Both the position numbers and the translations under genes were made by a program. From contig CAJKRH010000001.1 in assembly GCA_905202255.1 (NCBI GenBank), forward strand, positions 32,413 to 96,412: a stretch of DNA of 64,000 nucleotides, given 5' to 3'. How positions within the stretch are numbered: the stretch's first letter is position 1; every line of letters starts with the position of its first letter. This document shows, piece by piece, positions 1 to 7,122 of the stretch. The stretch is from an uncultured Ruminococcus sp. (GTDB lineage Bacteria > Bacillota > Clostridia > Oscillospirales > CAG-272). The notes below the pieces were generated by a model. It was not told the origin of the DNA, did not search any database, and saw nothing but the letters and a program-made list of their open reading frames with translations.

Positions 1-364
1 TCGGTATATTATAGAAATCCACACCGCGCATATATGCCGATGCGGCAAAGCCCGCGAGATCTCCGACCACGCCGCCGCCTACAGCCACCACGGCATCGCC
101 GCGCGTAAATTCATGCAGGAGCATCGTGCGGCAGAGCATCTCAAAGGAAACGATGCTCTTGCTTCCCTCTCCGCACGCGAGCGTCACGATATGCGGCTCA
201 TAGCAGGCTTTCGCAACACTTTCGGCATACTGTGCCGGCACGCCGTCGTCCGTGACGATGAGCACCTTCCGCGAGAGATTAAGCAGTTCTCCCACGCGGG
301 AAAGCGCACCGCGCTCGCAGATTATATCGTATTTTCCCGTACCTGTTCTGACGCTGAGAGTCAT
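1..364 (-). CDS. aroB: 3-dehydroquinate synthase, N-terminal part (runs off window)
   Basis: Shikimate-pathway enzyme that converts DAHP to 3-dehydroquinate in the cytoplasm. The reverse strand from ATG 364-362 reads through to base 1 without a stop and gives about 121 residues. They include the nucleotide-binding stretch AVVAVGGGVVGDLAGFAAS followed by MRGVDFYNIP, which is diagnostic for the AroB family. A GGAGG ribosome binding site sits just upstream of the start, in the tail of pheA. The gene starts 10 bases after the pheA stop, so the two are almost certainly one aromatic amino acid operon. The catalytic metal-binding half lies outside the window. Confidence 0.93.
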   Translation of the reverse strand, partial: MTLSVRTGTGKYDIICERGALSRVGELLNLSRKVLIVTDDGVPAQYAESVAKACYEPHIVTLACGEGSKSIVSFEMLCRTMLLHEFTRGDAVVAVGGGVVGDLAGFAASAYMRGVDFYNIP

Positions 365-374
365 ATTCCGCCTC

Positions 375-1469
375 CTATATTTTCATATGCAGACCGAATG
401 TACCCGCAAGCTTGAGCCTGTCGCATCTGCCCTCAAGCTCGGCAAGCATCGCCCTGCCGTTTTCGCCGTTGACATCACCTTCAAGCTCGGCGTAGAAATA
501 ATACTGCCACATCGTGTCCTTCTGCGGTCTGCTGTGTATTGAGCGCATATTAAAGCCGTGACTGCCTATTATGTTGATTGCCTCGGCAAGCGCACCCGCC
601 TCGTTTTTGACGGCGAACATGAGCACGCACCCCTGCCCGCTCGGGAAGCTCTGCTTGTCGTTTCTTACTCTCGAAACGGCGGCAAAGCGCGTTGTGTTGC
701 TCCTCTCGGAATTTATATCGCGCTCGATTATTTCAAGCCCGTAGAGCTTTGCCGTTTCATCGCTCGCTATCGCGGCGACAGTGCGATCGCCGCTCTCGGA
801 AACAAATTTTGCCGCCGCCGCGGTGTTTTCAAAAGCTTTTGCCTGTATGCCCGCTTCCTCGAGAAAAGACGCACACTGCATCAGTGCCTGCGGATGGCTG
901 AACACTGTTTTTATATCTGAGAGCCTTGCCCCGGGGAGCACCATCAGATTCTGCTCAACGGCAAGCTCATATACTCCGTTTATATAAAGGTTGCCCGCGA
1001 AAATGAGATCCACCACCTGCCCTACCTCGCCCGCGCTGCTGTTTTCTATCGGGAGAACGGCAACCTCGCATTCGCCTTCCTCAACCGCCGCATATGCCGC
1101 GGCAAAGCTCGGATAAGCCTTTGCCTCGCAATCCGCATATATATGCTTTGCCGCTATCTGGGCAAAAGCGCCCTCCACGCCGCAGTATGCCGCGCGGATA
1201 CCCGAGAGCAGACTGCGCTGATACTCGCGCGAAACAGCCATGGTCGCGCGGATGAAGCTGATATAATATTCTTTCAGCGCCTCATCATCGATGAGCGCGG
1301 AATTTGCCTCCATCACTGCATTTTCCCTCGCCGTGTCCAGCACGGGAAGCCCATGCTCGCGCTTGTATTCGAGCACATCCTTCACCGCCGCCATCCTGCG
1401 ACAGAAAAGCTTTGCCATCTCGGCATCCACAGAGTTTATTATCTTTCTCGCTTCCGTCAGCTTGTCCAT
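375..1469 (-). CDS. pheA: Bifunctional chorismate mutase / prephenate dehydratase (P-protein)
   Basis: Converts chorismate to prephenate and then to phenylpyruvate for phenylalanine synthesis. The 364-residue length is normal for the fused protein. Residues 1-90 are an AroQ-type helical chorismate mutase domain (VDAEMAKLFCRRMAAVKDV). Residues about 92-275 are the prephenate dehydratase domain, with AYCGVEGAFAQIAA, FSHPQALMQC and the catalytic NTTRF motif. The C-terminus is an ACT domain with an HSRP element, equivalent to the ESRP phenylalanine-binding motif, so feedback inhibition by phenylalanine is expected. A good sigma-A promoter precedes it and aroB follows closely. Confidence 0.95.
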   Translation of the reverse strand: MDKLTEARKIINSVDAEMAKLFCRRMAAVKDVLEYKREHGLPVLDTARENAVMEANSALIDDEALKEYYISFIRATMAVSREYQRSLLSGIRAAYCGVEGAFAQIAAKHIYADCEAKAYPSFAAAYAAVEEGECEVAVLPIENSSAGEVGQVVDLIFAGNLYINGVYELAVEQNLMVLPGARLSDIKTVFSHPQALMQCASFLEEAGIQAKAFENTAAAAKFVSESGDRTVAAIASDETAKLYGLEIIERDINSERSNTTRFAAVSRVRNDKQSFPSGQGCVLMFAVKNEAGALAEAINIIGSHGFNMRSIHSRPQKDTMWQYYFYAELEGDVNGENGRAMLAELEGRCDRLKLAGTFGLHMKI

Positions 1470-1507
1470 TTTGCTTCTCCATAATTTATCAGTGTTAATT
1501 TATTTGT

Positions 1508-1536
1508 ATTTTACCTCTTTTACGCCGAAATGTCAA
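1508..1536 (-). promoter_or_regulatory. SigA-type promoter of pheA-aroB
   Basis: Read on the minus strand, TTGACA (1536-1531), a 17-base spacer and TAAAAT (1513-1508) lie about 40 bases upstream of the pheA start. Confidence 0.75.
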
Positions 1537-1627
1537 TGCTTTATACGAAAAAAATCGGTTTTTCTGCTTATTTTGTGAAAAACGGCACCAAAATATAGCT
1601 TTGCCGCCCTATTTTAGTGAAAACCGC

Positions 1628-1656
1628 TTGAAAAACGGCTGATTTTATGTTACAAT
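1628..1656 (+). promoter_or_regulatory. SigA-type promoter of the TetR gene
   Basis: TTGAAA (1628-1633), a 17-base spacer and TACAAT (1651-1656) lie 31 bases before the ATG at 1688. A GGAGG ribosome binding site lies between promoter and start. Confidence 0.65.
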
Positions 1657-1687
1657 AGCACCGATAAAAACTGTACGGAGGCACAAA

Positions 1688-2260
1688 ATGAAAGACACGG
1701 CGGCACTGAAAACGCTTCGCGAGCGCATAATTTTAGCAGGAATAGCGGAAATCAGCCGAAACGGAATAACTGGATTTTCCATGCGCAGAGTGGCTGCAAG
1801 CTGCAATATCTCCTGCGCCACGCCGTACAGCTACTTTGAAAACAAGGACAACTTCATCCTCGAGATGCTCCGCTACATCCGCGCTCAGTGGGAACTGATG
1901 GAAAAAGCCGTATGCACAGCGCACGAGGACGAACTCGAAAAGATAACCGAGCTCTGCCTGACATTCATCCTCTTTCTCAATGCCAATCCGCAGTTTCTCG
2001 CAGTGATAATGCTCGGCGATATCGATGCCACAGCCGAGCAGACCGAGGAGAAGCGGCTGATGACCGAGGGAATCGAGAGCCGCATCATAAATTACCGCCT
2101 GCAAAAGGGCGAGAGCAGAGAGTCCGCCGCCGAGATAGCCATGCTTGTGAAAGCCCTGCTCTACGGGACAACCTTTCTCATGCACGGTGCCGAAAAGGAG
2201 AGCGGCGATTCCGTTTATACCCGCGTGCGCCAGATTCTGAGCCGCGAACTGGATAAATAA
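1688..2260 (+). CDS. TetR/AcrR family transcriptional regulator
   Basis: A 190-residue DNA-binding regulator of TetR size. The N-terminal helix-turn-helix spans about residues 10-55 (ISRNGITGFSMRRVAASC then the family signature YSYFENKDNFILEML). The C-terminal ~130 residues would form the ligand-binding and dimerisation domain and show no specific signature. It has its own promoter and a strong GGAGG site, and it is followed at once by a bidirectional terminator, so it is monocistronic. The neighbouring genes give no clear target. The ligand is unknown. Confidence 0.88.
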   Translation: MKDTAALKTLRERIILAGIAEISRNGITGFSMRRVAASCNISCATPYSYFENKDNFILEMLRYIRAQWELMEKAVCTAHEDELEKITELCLTFILFLNANPQFLAVIMLGDIDATAEQTEEKRLMTEGIESRIINYRLQKGESRESAAEIAMLVKALLYGTTFLMHGAEKESGDSVYTRVRQILSRELDK

Positions 2261-2287
2261 AAAAACGGCTCGCCGAGCCGTTTTTTT
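2261..2287. terminator. Bidirectional Rho-independent terminator
   Basis: A perfect CGGCTCG / CGAGCCG stem with a 1-base centre, flanked by an A-run on the left and a T-run on the right. It lies between the convergent TetR gene and the SLOG gene and can serve both. Confidence 0.85.
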
Positions 2288-2780
2288 ATTTGTTTTTCCA
2301 GAGCATTATGTATCTCACGGGCTTTCCCGTCTTTTCCGCATACGCTATCGTATTCCATGTTCCGCCCGCCCTCTCGCCGTTCCATACGGCAAGCACGAGG
2401 TCGGATTTATCAACCATATATTCGTTTCGCCGCTGATAGCACGACCTGTCAAAGCGCGGCGAAAATACCGTAGTTTTCACCCCGGGATATTCCGTTTCGA
2501 ATATCCCGGATTTTTTATTCGGGTAAGGAAAAACCGCCTCGAAGGCTATCGCCTCTCCGCGCTCGCCGAGCTTTTCTTTTGCCCGCATAACCGCGAGAAA
2601 GAAATCGCTGTCAGCACCCTCCGCCATGCCCGAGAGGAAAAGCCCGTAGCCCTCGCGGGCAAGCTCCTCTGCCGCGCGGCAAAGCCCGTCTGCATATTTT
2701 CTGTATGCTTCCCCGCTTCTGTCCGTATAATCAAAAGGAAATTTATGCGGTCGATGCCCCGTAATGCAACAAATTTTCAT
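2286..2780 (-). CDS. SLOG-domain protein, DUF1273/YpsA-like
   Basis: A 164-residue protein starting MKICCITGHRPHKF, the opening of the DUF1273/YpsA branch of the SLOG (SMF/DprA-LOG) superfamily, a Rossmann-like nucleotide-binding fold. A glycine-rich GLFLSGMAEGADSDF segment and ERAGGTWNTIAYAEKTGKP near the C-terminus fit the predicted ligand pocket. An in-frame ATG 14 codons further upstream exists, but the AAGGAGAA site fits the start at 2780. Members are suspected to bind or process nucleotide-derived ligands; the true role is unknown. It is divergent from an XRE regulator and shares its operator region. Confidence 0.8.
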   Translation of the reverse strand: MKICCITGHRPHKFPFDYTDRSGEAYRKYADGLCRAAEELAREGYGLFLSGMAEGADSDFFLAVMRAKEKLGERGEAIAFEAVFPYPNKKSGIFETEYPGVKTTVFSPRFDRSCYQRRNEYMVDKSDLVLAVWNGERAGGTWNTIAYAEKTGKPVRYIMLWKNK

Positions 2781-2801
2781 AAAATTCTCCTTTTTTCGAC
2801 T

Positions 2802-2877
2802 TTTGACCAGTATCGCGGTCAATATTTACGATAATTATAGCACAAAATAATATCGGTTGCAACCGATACTGGTCAAA
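2802..2877. promoter_or_regulatory. Divergent operator: 14-bp inverted repeat plus 18-bp palindrome
   Basis: TTTGACCAGTATCG at 2802-2815 is repeated as its exact reverse complement at 2864-2877. The second copy overlaps a perfect 18-bp palindrome, TATCGGTTGCAACCGATA, at 2851-2868. The elements lie between the divergent SLOG and XRE genes, and the left copy is only 22 bases from the SLOG start. The arrangement suggests that the XRE protein binds here and controls both genes. Confidence 0.65.
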
Positions 2878-2897
2878 TAATTAAAAAAGGTGATGAT

Positions 2898-3149
2898 ATG
2901 GAGCAGAAATTACGAAGAGACAGAAGAATAGGCGATAATCTGCGTGCGCTTCGCGACAGCCACAATATCTCGCAGGAAAAGCTCTGCGCTATACTCCAGC
3001 TCCGCGGCTGCGATATCGCCCGCAGTTGCTATGCCAAATACGAATCCGGCGAGCTGAATGTCCGCATCAGCGTGCTCATTGAACTCAAGGAAATATACGG
3101 TTGCGAATATGAGGATTTTTTCGAAGGACTCGGCCGAAAAAAGCCGTAA
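2898..3149 (+). CDS. Small XRE-family helix-turn-helix regulator
   Basis: An 83-residue protein that is almost only a Cro/CI-type helix-turn-helix. It contains IGDNLRALRDSHNISQEKLCAILQLRG, the YAKYESGELNVRISVLIEL recognition part and the ending YGCEYEDFFEGL, as in many Clostridial XRE proteins. AAGGTGATGAT provides the ribosome binding site. The strong symmetric sequences immediately upstream make it the likely repressor of itself and of the divergent SLOG gene. Confidence 0.85.
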   Translation: MEQKLRRDRRIGDNLRALRDSHNISQEKLCAILQLRGCDIARSCYAKYESGELNVRISVLIELKEIYGCEYEDFFEGLGRKKP

Positions 3150-3174
3150 GTCCCGCTCTGACGGAATATTTTGC

Positions 3175-3231
3175 AAAAAAGCTTCGGCACAGTACCGCGC
3201 AAAGTTAAAGCGGTCGCCGGAGCTTTTTTTT
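3175..3231 (+). terminator. Rho-independent terminator after the XRE gene
   Basis: AAAAAAGCTTCGG pairs with CCGGAGCTTTTTTTT (one G-T pair) around a loop of about 30 bases that may fold further. It ends in eight T residues. Confidence 0.6.
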
Positions 3232-3301
3232 GCGGCAAGACGGCTCCGCGGCAAAAATCGCATCCGTAAGCCATATTTTTCGCAAAATGTGTATTTTTCT
3301 A

Positions 3302-3330
3302 TTGTTTTTTCTTTCCGGCTATGATATAAT
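3302..3330 (+). promoter_or_regulatory. SigA-type promoter of the STAS-SpoIIE-RsbW-NHLM operon
   Basis: TTGTTT (3302-3307), a 17-base spacer and a perfect TATAAT (3325-3330) lie about 120 bases before the STAS gene. This implies a long 5' leader. Confidence 0.65.
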
Positions 3331-3448
3331 AGTAAATAAATGTTTATTTTTATATATAATCGCGTGCGATACATAATAAACACACTGCCGCGCCGAATCG
3401 GGCGCAAAACAAAAACGAAAAATTTTATTTCTGAAAGGATATGATGAT

Positions 3449-3745
3449 ATGGAAATAAGCAAGGTACGCGACGGCGAAAAGCTGTCAATCAAACTCTCGG
3501 GGCGTCTCGACACGACAACGGCTCCGAAACTCGAAGCGGAACTCAAGCAGTCGATAGACGGAGTAAAAGCACTCGTTTTCGACTTTGGCGAGGTGGAATA
3601 TATCTCGTCCGCAGGGCTTCGCGTTCTGCTCGCCGCGCAGAAAGTCATGAACCGTCAGGGCGAAATGAAACTGACGGGCGTGAATGCGGATGTCATGGAA
3701 ATCTTTGAGATAACGGGCTTTTCGGAAATTCTCACGATAGAATGA
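3449..3745 (+). CDS. STAS-domain anti-sigma factor antagonist
   Basis: A 98-residue single-domain protein of the SpoIIAA/RsbV type. The conserved loop VEYISSAGLRVLLAAQK contains the Ser-Ser-Ala-Gly motif whose serine is the phosphorylation site in this family. Known family role: the unphosphorylated antagonist binds the anti-sigma kinase and frees the sigma factor. The gene precedes by 10 bases a SpoIIE-type phosphatase and then an RsbW-like kinase, giving a complete partner-switching set. The GAAAGGATATGATGAT site supports this start. Confidence 0.92.
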   Translation: MEISKVRDGEKLSIKLSGRLDTTTAPKLEAELKQSIDGVKALVFDFGEVEYISSAGLRVLLAAQKVMNRQGEMKLTGVNADVMEIFEITGFSEILTIE

Positions 3746-3755
3746 GCGGTAAAAT

Positions 3756-6191
3756 ATGAAAACTTATCTTTGGCTTTTTCTCGTATCGCTTTGCCCCGTG
3801 GTATTGTCGGCGCTCGTCTATATGGCTGAGCGGACAAAAGCCGCGCGTAAAATGCCGTATATGGCAAAGCAGATACTGATAGGAATCATGTTCGGCGCGC
3901 TGGCAATCATGGGCACGGAATGCGGCGTCAAAATCGAGGGCGCGGTCATAAACGCCCGCGACGCTTCGCCAATCTGTGCAGGGCTTCTCTTCGGCGCTCC
4001 CGCGGGAATCATAGCGGGCGTCATCGGCGGAGTTGAGCGCTGGTTTGCCGTTTTCTGGGGCGCGGGCGAATATACGCGCCTTGCCTGCAGTATTTCGACT
4101 GTTCTCGCAGGCGTTTTCGCGGCTGTTCTGCGCAAATATATGTTTGACAACAAGAAGCCGAGATGGCACTACTGCCTCGCGACCGCAATCATAACGGAAG
4201 TCATACATATGCTGATGATATTCCTGACGAATATGTCGGATGTGCACACCGCATTTTCATTCGTGCGCGCATGCTCGCTCCCGATGATAGCGGTAAACGG
4301 TCTTTCCGTAATGCTCGCGGGCGCCCTGCTGTCGCTCCTCTCGGAAAAAGAGCGCAAAAGCACGCGGCACAATCTGAAAAATATCTCGCAGTCCTTTCAG
4401 CGATGGCTTCTCATATGCGTGACCGCAGGCTTCCTCATGACGACGGTATTCACATGGGCGCTTCAGACGGAGCTTGCGAAAAACGACGCAAACGAGCTTA
4501 TCAGGCTCAATATCGAAGATGTCCGCGAGGATATCCTCGAGGCTTCAAACAAGAATCTCCTTGAAATCACACGAGAAATTGCCTCGCGCATAGATTCATC
4601 CGACAGAGCGAACGCAAAACTGCTCAAAATGCTCGGAAAAGAATACGATATCGCGGAAATCAATATAATAAACAGTGACGGAATCATAACCGTTTCGACA
4701 TATGACAGCTTTCTGAATTACGATATGCGCGGCGGCGAGCAGTCGGCGGAATTTCTCGTTCTCCTCGACGGAGAGACGAAAGAATATGTCCAGAGCTATC
4801 AGCCCACCTCATCCGACCCGACCATCTCGCGCAAATACGCGGGCGTAGCGCTTGCCGACGGCGGCTTTATTCAGGTCGCATACGATGCGGAGCGCTTCCA
4901 GAGGGATATCGACGATGTCGTCATCGGCGTCACGCGGAACCGCCATATCGGCGAGAGCGGAGCGCTCATCATCGTCGGAGAGGACTGGAATATCGTCAGC
5001 GACAGACACGGCAACGAGGGCTTAAACCTCTATGTCACGGGAATATATATCGACCGCGACACCATGCCCGAAGATAAAACTTTCGAGGCTGTCGCCTACG
5101 GTGAGCCGGCATTCTGCTCGTATATCATTTCCGAGGGCTACTATATCGTAGCCGTCATGCCGCAGAGCGAAGCGATGTTCTCCCGCGATATCTCCGTGTA
5201 TATCACGGTATTCATGGAATTTGTCGTTTTCGGCATGCTCTTCATAGTTGTCTACTTTCTCATAAAGAAGCTTGTGGTGGACAACATGGTCAAGATAAAC
5301 CGGTCGCTTGCCATGATAACGGGCGGCAATCTCGACACGGTCGTCAATGTCAGAACAAACGAGGAATTTGCCTCGCTCTCCGACGATATAAATTCGACCG
5401 TCGTCACGCTCAAGCGCTATATCGCGGAGGCGGCGGCGCGTATCGACCGCGAACTCGAATTTGCAAGGTCGATTCAGCATTCGGCGATTCCTTCGGTATT
5501 CCCGCCTTATCCCGGGCACAGCGAATTTGACATATACGCCACGATGGACACGGCAAAGGAGGTCGGCGGCGACTTCTACGATTTCTATTTCGTAGGCGAA
5601 AACAAACTCGGCTTCCTCATCGCCGATGTTTCCGGCAAGGGAATCCCCGCCGCCATGTTCATGATGACGGCGAAAACCATAATCAAAGGCTATGCCGAAG
5701 CCGGCAAGCCTGTGGATGAAGTATTCACCACGGCAAACGAAAAACTCTGCGAATCCAACGAAGCGGGAATGTTCGTCACGGCATGGATGGGCGAACTCGA
5801 TATAGTGACAGGCAAGGTGGAATTTGCAAATGCAGGGCACAATCCCCCTCTTGTGCGGCATGCAGGCGGCGGCTTTGAATATATGAAATCCAAGCCCGGC
5901 TTCATTCTTGCCGGCATGGAGGGTATGAAATACCGCAAAAACGAATTTACGCTCGCACCCGGCGACGAAATATATCTCTATACCGACGGCGTGACGGAAG
6001 CCACGGACAGCGAAAACAATCTTTACGGCGAGGAGCGGCTTCTCGCTCTGCTGAACAGCATGGGCGATCTCACAGGTGAAGAGATATGCCGCGCCGTGAA
6101 AGCCGATATAGACGCTTTTGTCGGAGATGCCCCTCAATTTGACGATATTACGATGCTTTATCTGAAATATAACGGAGGTGACGCAAAATGA
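3756..6191 (+). CDS. Membrane sensor SpoIIE-type PP2C phosphatase (LytS-like 5TM, HAMP)
   Basis: An 811-residue sensor phosphatase. Residues 1-200 hold several membrane segments with the LytS-type 5TMR pattern (GVKIEGAVINARDASPICAG, then GAPAGIIAGVIGGVERW). A TM segment near 215-235 leads to an extracytoplasmic region of about 250 residues that resembles a Cache-type sensor, and another TM segment near 490 (VFGMLFIVVYFLIKKLVV). A HAMP linker follows, then a SpoIIE PP2C domain with GGDFYDFYFV, DVSGKGIPAAMFMMTAK, NAGHNPPLV, DGVTEA and a final FDDITML. Known role of the family: dephosphorylates the STAS antagonist. The gene overlaps the next by four bases (ATGA). The signal sensed cannot be told from sequence. 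Confidence 0.92.
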   Translation: MKTYLWLFLVSLCPVVLSALVYMAERTKAARKMPYMAKQILIGIMFGALAIMGTECGVKIEGAVINARDASPICAGLLFGAPAGIIAGVIGGVERWFAVFWGAGEYTRLACSISTVLAGVFAAVLRKYMFDNKKPRWHYCLATAIITEVIHMLMIFLTNMSDVHTAFSFVRACSLPMIAVNGLSVMLAGALLSLLSEKERKSTRHNLKNISQSFQRWLLICVTAGFLMTTVFTWALQTELAKNDANELIRLNIEDVREDILEASNKNLLEITREIASRIDSSDRANAKLLKMLGKEYDIAEINIINSDGIITVSTYDSFLNYDMRGGEQSAEFLVLLDGETKEYVQSYQPTSSDPTISRKYAGVALADGGFIQVAYDAERFQRDIDDVVIGVTRNRHIGESGALIIVGEDWNIVSDRHGNEGLNLYVTGIYIDRDTMPEDKTFEAVAYGEPAFCSYIISEGYYIVAVMPQSEAMFSRDISVYITVFMEFVVFGMLFIVVYFLIKKLVVDNMVKINRSLAMITGGNLDTVVNVRTNEEFASLSDDINSTVVTLKRYIAEAAARIDRELEFARSIQHSAIPSVFPPYPGHSEFDIYATMDTAKEVGGDFYDFYFVGENKLGFLIADVSGKGIPAAMFMMTAKTIIKGYAEAGKPVDEVFTTANEKLCESNEAGMFVTAWMGELDIVTGKVEFANAGHNPPLVRHAGGGFEYMKSKPGFILAGMEGMKYRKNEFTLAPGDEIYLYTDGVTEATDSENNLYGEERLLALLNSMGDLTGEEICRAVKADIDAFVGDAPQFDDITMLYLKYNGGDAK

Positions 6192-6595
6192 AAGAACTTA
6201 CTCTTCCCGCAACCATAGAAAATATAGAAAAAGTGACCGATTTTGTCAACGAACAGCTTGAGGAAATCGAATGCCCGATGAAAGCGCAGATGCAGATAGA
6301 CATCGCGATAGACGAGCTTTTCGGCAATATAGCGCACTATGCATATAATCCCGAGACGGGTCCCGCAACGGTTCGCGTCGAGGTCACGGAGGAGCCTATC
6401 TCCGTGGTTATCACATTCATAGATCACGGCGTGCCGTATGACCCGCTGAAAAAGGACGACCCCGATATCACGCTTTCCGCAGAGGAACGCGCCATCGGCG
6501 GACTCGGAGTTTTCATGGTGAAAAAGACCATGGACGAGATTTCCTACGAATACAGGGACGGGAAGAATATCCTCCGCATAAAAAAGAATATGTGA
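6188..6595 (+). CDS. RsbW/SpoIIAB-like anti-sigma factor serine kinase
   Basis: A 135-residue HATPase_c_2 domain protein. The N-box is at IDIAIDELFGNIAHYAY, followed by FIDHGVPYDPL and the G-box GGLGVFMVKKTMDEISYEYRDG. Members bind a sigma factor and phosphorylate the STAS antagonist. The start overlaps the phosphatase stop (ATGA), so translation is coupled. Only 40 bases separate it from the NHLM secretion gene, so this partner switch and the RiPP exporter probably share one transcript. No sigma-B/F-type gene is next to it; the ECF gene at 11833 is the only sigma factor in the window. Confidence 0.9.
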   Translation: MKELTLPATIENIEKVTDFVNEQLEEIECPMKAQMQIDIAIDELFGNIAHYAYNPETGPATVRVEVTEEPISVVITFIDHGVPYDPLKKDDPDITLSAEERAIGGLGVFMVKKTMDEISYEYRDGKNILRIKKNM

Positions 6596-6635
6596 GCTTA
6601 TTCATTTATAAATCAAACTTCAGAGAGGTAGAAAT

Positions 6636-7112
6636 ATGAACAGCAGTATTTTTCGCCGGAAAAGCATGGATAAAATCTCGTCTCCCGAGCAGATGAACGA
6701 TTACATCCGCGTCGCAAACCCGAGCGTATGGATGATTCTCGCCGCAGTCATCGTGCTTCTTATCGGCGTGTGCGTGTGGGGAATATACGGACAGCTCGAC
6801 ACAAAGCTGCAGACAGGCGGCATATGCGAGGACGGGAAGCTCGTATGCTATATAGGCGAAGCCGATTTTGAAAAGGTACAGTCCGGCATGAGCGTGACGG
6901 TAGGCGAAAACGAATATACCGTTTCGTCCGTTGCGTCGGAGCCGACGCGCCTTGACGAAAGCACAGGCTCCTATCTGATACATCTCGCGGGGCTTGCGGA
7001 GGGCGACTGGGCTTATGCCGTCGTCGTAGACGCGCCCGACCTGCAAAACGGCACCTACAGCGTCTCGATAATTCTCGAGCGCGTAAGACCGCTCGACTTT
7101 GTACTCGGCTGA
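6636..7112 (+). CDS. NHLM bacteriocin system secretion (HlyD-like) protein, short form
   Basis: A 158-residue protein with one membrane segment near residues 29-50 (VWMILAAVIVLLIGVCVWGIYG) followed by a periplasmic-side region. The opening SSPEQMNDYIRVANPSVWM is characteristic of the NHLM secretion protein family, which acts as the adaptor for NHLM ABC exporters. The protein is far shorter than typical HlyD proteins and lacks the long coiled coil, as often seen in single-membrane hosts. It lies directly upstream of the peptidase-ABC gene; GAGAGG precedes the start. Confidence 0.85.
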   Translation: MNSSIFRRKSMDKISSPEQMNDYIRVANPSVWMILAAVIVLLIGVCVWGIYGQLDTKLQTGGICEDGKLVCYIGEADFEKVQSGMSVTVGENEYTVSSVASEPTRLDESTGSYLIHLAGLAEGDWAYAVVVDAPDLQNGTYSVSIILERVRPLDFVLG

Positions 7113-7122
7113 GGTGCGCAGA

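Noticed and set aside
5022..6137. Open frame of 371 codons on the minus strand opposite the SpoIIE phosphatase
   Set aside because: Shadow of the real plus-strand gene, which carries all PP2C motifs. The minus frame has His/Cys/Arg-rich composition, no ribosome site and no recognisable domain.
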